From Silicimonas algicola (lineage in GTDB: Bacteria > Pseudomonadota > Alphaproteobacteria > Rhodobacterales > Rhodobacteraceae): a stretch of DNA of 64,000 bases. The position numbers and the translations under genes are program-made. Below the pieces are notes generated by a model. That model saw only the letters and a program-made list of their open reading frames with translations, was not told where the DNA came from and ran no database searches. The stretch spans positions 124,001 through 188,000 of the forward strand of contig NZ_QGGV01000005.1 in assembly GCF_003148765.1 (NCBI RefSeq), written 5' to 3'. Below, piece after piece: positions 52,611 through 61,080 of this stretch (position 1 is the first letter of the stretch; each line of letters starts with the position of its first letter).

Positions 52611-53582
52611 TCAATCAAAACCCCTCTGCACCGCGCGCGCCAGCATCGCCGGATCCGCGTTGCCGCCCGAGGTGAGCGCGATCACGTCGCCGTCGCCCTC
52701 GGCCCGAAACAGCGCTGCCGCGAGCGCGACCGCACCGCCGGGCTCCAGTGCGATCTTCAGGCGGATGAGCGCCGCCGCCATTGCCCGAAGCGCCTCGTCG
52801 TCCGTGACGGCGACCGCTGGTCCGCACAGCCGTGCCATCACCGGAAAGGTCAGCTTGCCCGGCGCGGGCGTCAGGATCGCGTCGCAGATCGACCCCGTGG
52901 CGCGCGCGTTCTTCTCGATCCGCCCTGCCGCCATTGAGCGTGCCACGTCGTCGAAGCCCTCGGGTTCGACCGGCCTGACCCGCAACCGCGGGGCCCGCGC
53001 CTCGAGCGCAAGTGCTATGCCCGAGGTCAGACCGCCGCCACCGCAACACACGAAAACGTCCGCCGCGCCGATCCCGGCCTCCGCCGCCTGCTCGGCGATT
53101 TCCAGCCCGCAGGTGCCCTGGCCCGCGATCACGCGGGCATCGTCGAAGGGCCGGATCAGCGTCAGCCCGCGTTCCTCGGCCAGCGCCTCGCCAATGGCGT
53201 CCCGGTCTTCGCGCTCGCGGTCGTAGAGGACGATTTCGGCACCATAGGCACGGGTGTTGACGATCTTCAGGTCGGGCGCGTCGGAGGGCATTACGATGAC
53301 CGCCGGCACGCCCATTTCCTGCGCGGCGAGAGCAACGCCCTGCGCGTGGTTGCCCGACGAGAAGGCGAGGACACCCCGCGCCCGTGTCGCCGCGTCCAGT
53401 GACGACACCGCCGCCCGCGCGCCGCGGTACTTGAACGACCCGGTCTTCTGCAGGCACTCGGCCTTCACGAAGACCCGCCGCCCGGCCAATGCGTCGAGGA
53501 GCGGCGCATGGAGGAGGGGTGTCCTTACCGCATGCCCAGCCAGCCGTTCCGCCGCGGCTTCGATGTCGTCTATCGTCGTCAT
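52611..53582 (-). CDS. Threonine/serine dehydratase (PLP type II fold)
   Basis: A 323-residue PLP enzyme that deaminates threonine or serine, or may be a racemase-like relative. The PLP lysine is in GSFKYRGA (K51), and the phosphate loop is CCGGGGLTSG. The regulatory C-terminal ACT domain of biosynthetic IlvA is absent, so it is the catabolic type. The ATG overlaps the next upstream gene's stop (ATGA), placing it in an operon with an alpha/beta hydrolase and a 2-haloacid dehalogenase. It ends 45 bp ahead of pcaD on the same strand. Confidence 0.88.
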   Translation of the reverse strand: MTTIDDIEAAAERLAGHAVRTPLLHAPLLDALAGRRVFVKAECLQKTGSFKYRGARAAVSSLDAATRARGVLAFSSGNHAQGVALAAQEMGVPAVIVMPSDAPDLKIVNTRAYGAEIVLYDREREDRDAIGEALAEERGLTLIRPFDDARVIAGQGTCGLEIAEQAAEAGIGAADVFVCCGGGGLTSGIALALEARAPRLRVRPVEPEGFDDVARSMAAGRIEKNARATGSICDAILTPAPGKLTFPVMARLCGPAVAVTDDEALRAMAAALIRLKIALEPGGAVALAAALFRAEGDGDVIALTSGGNADPAMLARAVQRGFD

Positions 53583-54400
53583 TCCAGTCGCCCGATCCAT
53601 GTTCTGATCGCTTCCACCGCCTCGGGTTCGTCGAGGAAGGGCACATGTCCGCGCCCTGGCACTTCGGCGCGGATCAGGTCCGGCCGACGCCTCTGCATTT
53701 CGTCTGCCGTCTCGACGGACAGGAGGTCAGAGTTCGCTCCACGGACAAGCGCCACCGGCAGTCCCGCCAGAGCGTCGTAGAGCGGCCAGAGATCCGGCGT
53801 CGGACCCTCCTGCGGGGCAAGAAGCGCGTCGCGCAGCGCGGGGTCGTAGTTGATCCTCAGACCCTCCGGCGTCTCGTGATAGTGCTTGCGCACCTCCTCC
53901 AGCCAACGGCTGTCCGGCACGCCCTCGAACCCGGCCATCAGCGTCGCCCGCATCGCCGCAGCCTCGGCGTGGGTCTTCTGCGAGGGGTTGCGCCCGACAT
54001 AGCCCTTGATGACCTCGAGCCCCTCGGGCGCCACTTCGGGACCGATGTCGACGAAGGCCACACCCGTCAGCCGGTCGCGGGCGATGGCCGCCAGCACAAG
54101 TGCTATCAGCCCGCCGCGCGAGGTGCCGAGGATCGCGGCCTTCGTCAGACCCAGGTGGTCGAGAAGAGCGATCGCGTCGCCGGCTTCGGTCGCGATGGTG
54201 TAGGTCGAGGCTCCCGTCCACTCCGACCGGCCGCGCCCGCGGTAATCCATGCGGATCAGGCGGACGCCCTTCAGGTGCGGCGCGAGGTAGTCGAAGTCGG
54301 TCGCGTTCCGCGTCAGCCCCGACAGGGCGAGGATCGGCACGCCGCCGCCCTCGTCGTCATAGGCGATCCGCGCGCCGTCGGGCGCCGTGAAGCTTGCCAT
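53579..54400 (-). CDS. Alpha/beta-fold hydrolase
   Basis: A 273-residue single-domain hydrolase. The elements are ILALSGLTRNATDFDYLAPHL, RMDYRGRGRSEW, the nucleophile elbow GTSRGGLIAL (Ser about 101) and GRGHVPFLDEPEAVEAI. The R in the elbow position (S-R-G-G) is seen in a group of hydrolases with unclear substrates. It is linked by 1-bp overlap with the haloacid dehalogenase gene and by ATGA with the dehydratase gene. Confidence 0.88.
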   Translation of the reverse strand: MASFTAPDGARIAYDDEGGGVPILALSGLTRNATDFDYLAPHLKGVRLIRMDYRGRGRSEWTGASTYTIATEAGDAIALLDHLGLTKAAILGTSRGGLIALVLAAIARDRLTGVAFVDIGPEVAPEGLEVIKGYVGRNPSQKTHAEAAAMRATLMAGFEGVPDSRWLEEVRKHYHETPEGLRINYDPALRDALLAPQEGPTPDLWPLYDALAGLPVALVRGANSDLLSVETADEMQRRRPDLIRAEVPGRGHVPFLDEPEAVEAIRTWIGRLE

Positions 54401-55086
54401 CAGACCGACCCTGCCAGGTCCGGAATGCCTGTCAGGTCCGACAGGATCCGCTCCGGCCGCGCCGGCAGCCTGTCGACCGGTTCGCCCGCCCGGTTCACCC
54501 AGGCCGTGCGGAAGCCGTATCCCGCCGCTGCCGCGGCGTCCCAGCCGTTCGAGGACACGAAGAGCACCGCCTCGGGCATCGCCTTCATCCGTTCGCCGAC
54601 AAGGTCGTAGACTGCACGCGCGGGCTTGAAGACGCCGACCTCTTCGACCGAGAGCACGGCGTCGAGGAACTCTCCCACGCCGGCGTGGTCCACCGCGCCC
54701 GCCAGCATCTCGGGCGAGCCGTTCGACAGGATCGCCGTCGCGAAGCCGCGCTGCTTCAGTTCCGCCAGCATTGCGGGCACCTCAGGATAGGCCGGAAGCT
54801 CCCAGTAGAGCGCCAGAAGCCTCTCCCGCATCTCGGCATCGTCCAGCCCCGAGGCCTCCATCGCCCAGTCGAGCCCGTCCTGCGTGACCTGCCAGAAGTC
54901 CGCGTGCTGGCCCATCACAGCCCGCAGCCAGGTGTACTGCAACTGCTTCGACCGCCAATCGGCCGCAAGCTTGGGCCAGACCTTCGCCAGACGCGCGCCA
55001 TCTGGTTCCTCCGCCGCGATTCTGGCGGCGGCGGCAACGTCGAAGAGAGTGCCGTAAGCGTCGAAAACACAGGTTGTTATGGGCAT
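54400..55086 (-). CDS. Haloacid dehalogenase type II (2-haloacid dehalogenase-like)
   Basis: A 228-residue HAD enzyme. The nucleophile is D9 in CVFDAYGTLFD, motif II is AILSNGSPEML, Lys in GVFKPARAVYD, and SSNGWDAAAAAGYGF supplies the last acidic site; this set marks the (S)-2-haloacid dehalogenase group. The gene is first in a three-gene operon. The true substrate may be a halogenated or simply a small carboxylic acid. The region upstream holds the divergent FKBP gene and its structured leader. Confidence 0.92.
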   Translation of the reverse strand: MPITTCVFDAYGTLFDVAAAARIAAEEPDGARLAKVWPKLAADWRSKQLQYTWLRAVMGQHADFWQVTQDGLDWAMEASGLDDAEMRERLLALYWELPAYPEVPAMLAELKQRGFATAILSNGSPEMLAGAVDHAGVGEFLDAVLSVEEVGVFKPARAVYDLVGERMKAMPEAVLFVSSNGWDAAAAAGYGFRTAWVNRAGEPVDRLPARPERILSDLTGIPDLAGSV

Positions 55087-55190
55087 GGACGACCTCCTTC
55101 AGCGCCGACAGTGGCACGCCCCGCGTTCCGGCGGAACCCCGCGCGCGCGGGCCCGCGTAGGCCCCGGGGGTTTACACAGAGGCTCAGACA

Positions 55191-55243
55191 TGTTGGATTC
55201 GGGCATCACCCGAGGGCGCGCCACGATGTGCGCCCGTCCAACA
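55191..55243 (+). ncRNA. Compact three-way-junction leader RNA (predicted)
   Basis: Three perfect or near-perfect stems pack into 53 nt with single-base linkers. P1 is TGTTGGA (55191-55197) with TCCAACA (55237-55243). P2 is TCGGG (55199-55203), loop CATCA, CCCGA (55209-55213). P3 is GGGCGCGC (55214-55221), loop of six, GTGCGCCC (55228-55235) with one G-U pair. It ends 22 bp before the FKBP start codon on the same strand. I know no named RNA family with this shape here, so it is a prediction only. Confidence 0.5.
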
Positions 55244-55265
55244 ATCCCAGACTGAGAGACACGAC

Positions 55266-55694
55266 ATGCAAGAAGCCAAGACCGGCGACACGGTCCGCAT
55301 CCACTATACCGGCACCCTCGACGACGGCGCGCCGTTCGATTCCTCGCAGGGGCGCGATCCGCTCCAGTTCACGCTCGGCACCGGCCAGGTGATTCCCGGT
55401 TTCGACGATGCCGTGGCCGGCATGGAGGTCGGCGAGCAGAAGACGGTCGAGATCCCGGCCGAGAAGGCCTACGGTCCCCACGATCCGAACGGCAAGCAGA
55501 ACTTCCCGCGCGAGAAGGTGCCCTCCGACGTGCCGCTCGACATCGGCACGCGGCTTCAACTCGAGACGCCGTCCGGCCAGCCTGTCCAGGTCGTCGTAGC
55601 CGAGGTAACGGACGAGGTGGTCGTGCTTGACGCGAACCACCCGCTCGCCGGCAAGGACCTGACCTTCCAGATCGAACTCGTCGAGATCGTCTGA
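55266..55694 (+). CDS. FKBP-type peptidyl-prolyl isomerase (SlyD-like)
   Basis: A 142-residue cytoplasmic prolyl isomerase and chaperone. It opens with TGDTVRIHYTGTLDDGAPFDSS and has FTLGTGQVIPGFDDAVAGMEVGEQKTVEIPAEKAYG, the FKBP core, interrupted by a flap of the SlyD/SlpA insert (residues about 78-125). No His-rich metal tail follows. A start ATG at 55266 with GAGAGA upstream fits. A strongly structured segment lies just ahead of it. The stop is followed at once by the convergent phytanoyl-CoA dioxygenase remnant. Confidence 0.92.
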   Translation: MQEAKTGDTVRIHYTGTLDDGAPFDSSQGRDPLQFTLGTGQVIPGFDDAVAGMEVGEQKTVEIPAEKAYGPHDPNGKQNFPREKVPSDVPLDIGTRLQLETPSGQPVQVVVAEVTDEVVVLDANHPLAGKDLTFQIELVEIV

Positions 55695-55698
55695 GGCA

Positions 55699-56058
55699 TC
55701 AGCCTCCGTCCTGCATCGCAAGGCGGATCGCGGTCTGCACCGGCGACGCCGGATCCTGCGGACCGCGCGGAAGAAGCGGCGGCTGGGCCATGAAGCGCGG
55801 CCGCCGTCCCCTGAGAGCCTGTGCGGCGTGGACGATGAAGGGGTGGCAAAGCCAGACGGTGCCCGCTGCACCGGTGGCCGCCACCTCCTCGCAATCCGCC
55901 GTCGAGACATAGCCATCGGCCGACAACTCCCCCAGTGTCATTCCCTCGCCACCGCGAGACGCAAGCTCCCGCGCCACGATGCGATGGGAGCCGAGGCGCG
56001 GTCGGGTGAGTGCGTCGTCCGGCCCGGTGTCCGACAGAAGAAACAGCATGAGAAGCAG
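55699..56058 (-). pseudogene. Phytanoyl-CoA dioxygenase C-terminal remnant
   Basis: About 120 codons read like the C-terminal half of a PhyH-type Fe(II)/2-oxoglutarate dioxygenase: LLMLFLLSDTGPDDA, TRPRLGSHRIVARELA, GTVWLCHPFIVHAAQALRG, RPRFMAQPPLLPRG. The distal His and Arg (HPFIVHAA, then R) are present, but the first His-x-Asp half is missing. Upstream of about 56058 the frame loses any resemblance to the family. It appears to be a 5'-truncated remnant; the reading from 56109 would start with unrelated residues. Confidence 0.6.
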
Positions 56059-56385
56059 ACGACGCGGCTTTCGGCATTGATGCGCCAGACGATGAAGTCT
56101 CCTGCGCATCGAACTCCAAACTCATGTCGACGAATTCCTGCACGCGGACCTCGCCCGACGCATTTCCTTGTCTGTCGGTCATGGTTTTATCTATTCCCGA
56201 CAGGCCCGCAGACGGCAGGGCACTCCTGACTGGCTCGTGTCGCGCCGCGAACCGAAGTCCGTTCAGGCCAGAGGGAAGACGCTCGAGAACATCATCGGCC
56301 GGGGCCTGGCTTGACCGCGAATGGCGTCAAGGCGTCCGGAAACTCCCGCTGGAATCTCCGCCGCAACCGCGACAGTATCCGCGCC
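56059..56385. other. Gap between the dioxygenase remnant and the nucleotidyltransferase
   Basis: No gene can be supported. A minus-strand frame from 56182 begins MTDRQGNASGEVRVQEF but soon turns into a shadow of the remnant. The region must carry the promoter of the plus-strand operon. Confidence 0.4.
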
Positions 56386-57444
56386 ATGAACCGAGCGGAC
56401 CTGACAGCCCTGACCGTCAAGCCGGACGCGACCGTCCGCGCGGCGATCGAAGCCATCGACCGGTCGCGGCGGCAGATCGCGCTGGTGGTGGACGACACCG
56501 GGCGTCTCGTCGCCACCGTGACGGATGGCGACGTGCGGCGCGGCATCCTGCGGGGCGTCGACCTCGACGGGCCGGTGTCGCAGGTGATGCACACCGCGCC
56601 CACCACCGTGACCGAGGGCGCGCCTGACGCCGAAACCCGCGCGCTCATCCGGGCGCGAAAGCTGCACCACGTCCCCGTCCTCGACGCCGAGGGCCGGCCC
56701 GTCGACCTCGCGACCGTCGAGGACCTCTTCGGGGTCACGCCCAAGTCCACGCGCGTCATCCTGATGGCGGGCGGTCTCGGCACGCGCCTCCGCCCCCTGA
56801 CCGAGACGATCCCGAAGCCGATGATCGACGTGGGCGGGCGGCCGCTTCTGGAACAGATCATCGGCGTCTTCGCCGACCAGGGGTTCTGGCGCATCTCGAT
56901 CTCGGTCAATTACCGCCGCGAGATGGTGCAGGAGCATTTCGGCGACGGCTCGGCCTTTGGCGTGTCGATCGACTACATCGAAGAGGACCGCGCCCTAGGC
57001 ACCGCCGGGGCGCTGTCCCTGCTGAAGGAGCGTCCTGACGAGCCCTTCATCGTGATGAACGGCGACCTTCTCGTGTCGCTCCAGTTCTCCGAGCTTCTGG
57101 CCTTCCACCGCGAAAAGCGCGCCGACGGCACCCTCGTCGTGCGCGAGTACGAACAACAGGTGCCCTACGGGGTGGTCCGGGCCGAGGACGGCCTGATGAC
57201 GGGCATCGAGGAGAAGCCCGTCGCGCGGCATTTCGTGAACGGAGGCATCTATGTCCTGTCGCCCCGGGCGCTGGACCACGTCCGCGAGGGCGAACCGCTG
57301 GACATGCCGACGCTTCTGACGCGTCTGCGTGACGCGGGCGGCCGTGTCGGCGTCTATCCTTTGCGCGACTACTGGCGCGACATCGGCCGGATCGACGATC
57401 TCGAGGCCGCGCGCTCGGATTTCGAAGACATCTTCAGGGGATGA
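56386..57444 (+). CDS. CBS-domain nucleotidyltransferase (sugar-1-phosphate type)
   Basis: A 352-residue protein with a CBS pair (residues 1-115: VDDTGRLVATVTDGDVRRGIL and HHVPVLDAEGR) and an NTP-transferase domain starting at VILMAGGLGTRLRPLTETIPKPM (Lys in the KPM position). The later FIVMNGDLLVSL and DYWRDIGRIDDLE complete it. This architecture is known from PtmE/LegB-like sugar-1-phosphate guanylyltransferases of nonulosonate and flagellar glycan synthesis. The exact sugar is unknown. ATGA overlap with the next gene makes an operon with a GT2. Confidence 0.88.
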   Translation: MNRADLTALTVKPDATVRAAIEAIDRSRRQIALVVDDTGRLVATVTDGDVRRGILRGVDLDGPVSQVMHTAPTTVTEGAPDAETRALIRARKLHHVPVLDAEGRPVDLATVEDLFGVTPKSTRVILMAGGLGTRLRPLTETIPKPMIDVGGRPLLEQIIGVFADQGFWRISISVNYRREMVQEHFGDGSAFGVSIDYIEEDRALGTAGALSLLKERPDEPFIVMNGDLLVSLQFSELLAFHREKRADGTLVVREYEQQVPYGVVRAEDGLMTGIEEKPVARHFVNGGIYVLSPRALDHVREGEPLDMPTLLTRLRDAGGRVGVYPLRDYWRDIGRIDDLEAARSDFEDIFRG

Positions 57445-58271
57445 CCCTGGACACGCCATCGCTCACCATCGTGATCGGGCCGCAATCCTCGCATGGCCTG
57501 TCGCTGAACGCTCTCATCCGCACGCAGCGCCAGCGCCTGGCGAAGGCAGGACTGACGGCTCTCCCGAGCCGCATCGCCTCGCCGCTCATCCGCCGCAACC
57601 TCGACCTGCATCTTTCGGCCTCCGAGCGGGTCATCGATTTCTCGCGGGCGACAACGCCCCGTCCCGCCCTCCTGTCGGCCGTCAACCTTCTCGGTCCGCC
57701 CGAAACCGCACTGCACCGGGGCGAGCTTTTCCCCGACGCCGCAGCCGGGCTGGCGGGGCTGGGCGACCTCGCCGGCGCCGCACACCTTGTCCTGATGCCC
57801 GAACCTCTGCCGGACTTCCTGCTGGCAGCCGGGTCCGAGGTGCTGGAGGCCCGCGCCCGCCGGACGGTCTGGGAGACGCTTTACGAACTGTCCTGGGCCG
57901 ACCTCGCGCGCGAGATCGTCGAAGCTGTCCCCGACGCGACGCTGACCGTCCTGACCCCGCGCGGCACCGCGACCCGTCCGCGCGAGGTGCTCGACCGCGT
58001 GTTCGGACCCGCCTCGTCGGCGCTGCCGGACCTCTACAGTCTCACGCGGGCGGCGATGACCGAAACAGGCACGGCCGTGCTCGATCGGATGCTGTTCGAA
58101 GGCACGCCGCCTCCGCTCGACGAGCTTCACACGGCTTTCCGGCGGCGAACCGACCGGGCCGACGTAGCCGCGCGTCTCGGCATCGACAAGGTCACGGGCA
58201 TCCTTCTCGAACAACGCTTCGCCGAGGACCTCGACGCCATCGCCGCCCTTCCGAATACGGTCATCGTATGA
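57441..58271 (+). CDS. Protein of unknown function in glycan operon
   Basis: A 276-residue soluble protein with no signal peptide or membrane helix. Its opening SLTIVIGPQSSHGLSLNALIRTQRQRL suggests a Rossmann-like nucleotide fold of the sulfotransferase/P-loop type without a clear P-loop lysine. The rest is alpha-helical. I cannot assign a family. It is coupled to the nucleotidyltransferase by ATGA and precedes the GT2 gene by 25 bp, so it probably serves the same glycan, by inference. Confidence 0.6.
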   Translation: MTLDTPSLTIVIGPQSSHGLSLNALIRTQRQRLAKAGLTALPSRIASPLIRRNLDLHLSASERVIDFSRATTPRPALLSAVNLLGPPETALHRGELFPDAAAGLAGLGDLAGAAHLVLMPEPLPDFLLAAGSEVLEARARRTVWETLYELSWADLAREIVEAVPDATLTVLTPRGTATRPREVLDRVFGPASSALPDLYSLTRAAMTETGTAVLDRMLFEGTPPPLDELHTAFRRRTDRADVAARLGIDKVTGILLEQRFAEDLDAIAALPNTVIV

Positions 58272-58296
58272 GCCGGCGCGACCCTCGAACCCCGGC

Positions 58297-60438
58297 ATGA
58301 CGGTCGCCACGCGCCACGTCCGCTCGCTGCGGCTGGGCCTTCTGCCCGTTCTGGGCTCGGTCGCAACGCCGCGAGGCATCGTCGCGGCCCTGCCGGCCGG
58401 GACCTCGTCCGAGGCGCTGCGGCAGGCCTGTCCCGAGGTGTCGGGGCTGCGCCAGATCGGACGGGGCATCCTTGCCCGGCTGCCTCACGGCACGCTCGAT
58501 GCCGACCCGGCGGAGGCCGAGCTGTTCGCCGGCAGGCGTACCCTCGTCGCGATCCGCAACGGCGAGACGGCGCGGGCCGCTTCCGACTGGCTGGCCTGCC
58601 ATGCGCGTGAGACCGGGGCGGACGCCGCCCTGATCGTGGACCGCGACCCGCCCGGCGGGTCCTTCGCCAGCGACATTGCGGCCCTCGCCCCCGACTTGCC
58701 CGTCGTCGTCGTAACACTGTCCCGTCCCCTGGGCCTTGCCGATGCCCCCGACGCACGGCATCCGGCCCTTGCCCCAGGTGCGCCGCAGCGCGATCTGCCG
58801 CCGCCGGACGCCTGGCACGCGCCGCTGGGAGAGCTGACGCTCCATGAACTTCTCCACCACCGCTTCCTGTCGCGCGCTGCGGCGGTCGCGTTCTTCGACA
58901 TCGGGGACCTTTGGCTTCCCGATCCCGACGGATCGCCCTTCGACCGCGTGCTGTCCGACCCCTCGCGGATCCTCTTCCTCCACGGGGTCGAGACCTATCC
59001 CTGGCGGCTGCGACAAGGGGCCGTGGCGCCCCATGCCGATCACATTGCCGTCCGCCGGAACGAACGGCGCTGGCTGACAAGCTGGGCCGCCGCGCCGGCC
59101 GGACTGCCCCAGGACGCGCTCTGGCTGCCGGTCCGCATGATGGGGGCCGAGGCGACCGACGCGCGCCCCGCGCAATTCCGCCGGGCCCTCGGCGTGACCT
59201 TCGCAGGTGTCGAGGTGAATCGCCTTGTCCGCAAGGCCGACCTCGTCGAGGATCCGGCGCTGGTCGACTGGCTGGCGCAGGCCTTCCCCGGCCACCAGCC
59301 GATCCGCCTGCCCGAGAAGAAGACCATCCCGCCGCGTCCTGCCTCGGCCCGCGTCACGGTGGTGACCGCGATGAAGAACGAAGGTCCCTTCATCCTCGAC
59401 TGGATCGCGCACAACCGCGTCCTCGGCGTCGCCCGGCACCTCGTCTACACCAACGATTGCGCCGACGGCACCGACCGCCTGCTCGACGCCCTGTCCGAAG
59501 CGGGCGTCACGCGACGCGACAACCCCTTCCGCGAGACCGGCGGCGTGCCTCAACACGCCGCGTTCCGCGCCGCCGAGGACGAGGCGGCCGTCACCTCCTC
59601 CGACTGGCTGATGACGCTCGACGTGGACGAGTACGTCAACATCCACGCGGGCGAGGGGAGGCTGGCCGACCTCTTCGCCGCCGCGCCCGAGGCGCATGTC
59701 CTGTCGATGCCCTGGCGGCTGTTCGGCAACGCCGACCGCCATGCCTACGATGATCGCCCGGTGACGGAGTTGTTCACCCGCGCGGCACCCGCCTATGCCC
59801 CGCGCCCGCTTCAGGCCTGGGCCTTCAAGAGCCTCTTCCGCAACGAAGGTCTCTTCCGCCGTCTCGGCGTCCACCGCCCCAAGGGTCTTGTCGGCGACAC
59901 GCAGGGTCAGATCCGCTGGATCGATGGGGCAGGGCGGCCCTTGCCGCCTGCAACCTGGCGCGCGGCCTGGCGGATGTCGAAGGCCAACTGGGGCTATGAC
60001 CTCGTGACGCTGAACCATTACGCGGTCCGGACCTGCGAGAGCTTCCTCGTCAAGCGCGAGCGGGGCCGGGTGAACCACACCGACAGGGCGCAGGGCCTCG
60101 CCTATTGGTTCCGCATGAACCACAACGCCGAGGAAGAAACCTCGATCCTCCGCCTCTCCCCCCGCGTCGAGGCCGAGAAGGCGCGGCTTCTGGCCCTTCC
60201 GGGCGTCGCCGAAGCCCATGCGGGAGCCGTGGCCTGGCACAGCGCCCGCGCCGCCACCCTTCGTGCCGATCCCGCGAATGCGGCGCTGTGGGAGGCGATC
60301 ACCTCGCCCCGGATGGAAAAGCTGTCGCGCATGACAACGAAGTTCGGCGCCGCCGTCTTTCTTACCGGTCCCGGCGTCATCCCGGACGAGATCGTGGCGC
60401 GCGATCCCGGCGAGCCGTTCTTCTGGACGACCGACTAA
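58297..60438 (+). CDS. GT2-like glycosyltransferase with long N-terminal region
   Basis: A 713-residue protein. Residues 1-340 have no clear domain but look folded. From about residue 350 comes a Glyco_tranf_2_4 domain: ARVTVVTAMKNEGPFILDWIAHN, LVYTNDCADGTDRLLD and WLMTLDVDEYVNI, with DVDE as the metal-binding motif. The C-terminal part (about 560-700) has an acceptor-like region. It shares its domain class with the gene at 29186 but lacks the Y/PD module. The stop overlaps the convergent LysE gene by 4 bp. Confidence 0.82.
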   Translation: MTVATRHVRSLRLGLLPVLGSVATPRGIVAALPAGTSSEALRQACPEVSGLRQIGRGILARLPHGTLDADPAEAELFAGRRTLVAIRNGETARAASDWLACHARETGADAALIVDRDPPGGSFASDIAALAPDLPVVVVTLSRPLGLADAPDARHPALAPGAPQRDLPPPDAWHAPLGELTLHELLHHRFLSRAAAVAFFDIGDLWLPDPDGSPFDRVLSDPSRILFLHGVETYPWRLRQGAVAPHADHIAVRRNERRWLTSWAAAPAGLPQDALWLPVRMMGAEATDARPAQFRRALGVTFAGVEVNRLVRKADLVEDPALVDWLAQAFPGHQPIRLPEKKTIPPRPASARVTVVTAMKNEGPFILDWIAHNRVLGVARHLVYTNDCADGTDRLLDALSEAGVTRRDNPFRETGGVPQHAAFRAAEDEAAVTSSDWLMTLDVDEYVNIHAGEGRLADLFAAAPEAHVLSMPWRLFGNADRHAYDDRPVTELFTRAAPAYAPRPLQAWAFKSLFRNEGLFRRLGVHRPKGLVGDTQGQIRWIDGAGRPLPPATWRAAWRMSKANWGYDLVTLNHYAVRTCESFLVKRERGRVNHTDRAQGLAYWFRMNHNAEEETSILRLSPRVEAEKARLLALPGVAEAHAGAVAWHSARAATLRADPANAALWEAITSPRMEKLSRMTTKFGAAVFLTGPGVIPDEIVARDPGEPFFWTTD

Positions 60439-61070
60439 ACGGGCGCCCGCTGCGTCGCGAGCTTCAGGCCGAAGCCTATGAAAACCACGCCGGTCACCAA
60501 TTTGACACCGCGCTGGAACCCGGGACCCCGCGCCGCCTGCGACACCTTCGAGAACAGAAGGACCATCGACCCGAACCACAGCACGTTGATGCTGGAGTGG
60601 ACCGAGACAAGCGCATAGGCCGCCGCCGCGCTCTCGCCGTGGCTGACGAACTGGGGAAAGGCGGCGAGGTAGAACATAGACACCTTGGGGTTAAGCGCGT
60701 TGGTCAGGAATCCCTCGACGAAGGCGCGCGCGAGAGTGCGTTCGCGCCGGGCGGGGGCAACCGCAACCTGTGAGACGCCGCCGCGCCATGCCGCGTGAAG
60801 CGCCTTGAGCCCGATCCAGACCAGGTAGGCGGCACCCAGAAGCTTGACCGCCGTGAAGGCCGCCGCCGATTGGACGAGGATCACCGAGATCCCCAGGATC
60901 GACAGCGTCCCGTGGACGTAGAAGGCCGCGACGAAGCCCGCGATGTTCGCGAACCCCGCCGACTTGCCCGAGGTGGGCACCGTCCGCGCGATCAGGACGC
61001 CGTTCGGTCCGGGCGACATCACGAGCAGAGCCGTCACCAGCGCGAAGGCGGTCAGTCCGGTCAGGTCCAC
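60435..61070 (-). CDS. LysE-family amino-acid exporter
   Basis: A 211-residue inner-membrane exporter with six helices. The opening LVTALLVMSPGPNGVLIARTV has the S-P-G-P motif of LysE/RhtB. The middle FVEGFLTNALNPKVSMFYLAAFPQFV has the second repeat with N-P-K. Substrate is not predictable. GTG 61070 is supported because the upstream frame is not conserved. It follows the SMP-30 gene by 10 bp and may be transcribed with it. Confidence 0.9.
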   Translation of the reverse strand: MDLTGLTAFALVTALLVMSPGPNGVLIARTVPTSGKSAGFANIAGFVAAFYVHGTLSILGISVILVQSAAAFTAVKLLGAAYLVWIGLKALHAAWRGGVSQVAVAPARRERTLARAFVEGFLTNALNPKVSMFYLAAFPQFVSHGESAAAAYALVSVHSSINVLWFGSMVLLFSKVSQAARGPGFQRGVKLVTGVVFIGFGLKLATQRAPV

Positions 61071-61080
61071 GGGCGATCTC

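Noticed and set aside
56124-56627. Plus-strand open frame ahead of the nucleotidyltransferase
   Set aside because: Arg/Ala-rich and overlapping the CBS region in another frame; no start signal.
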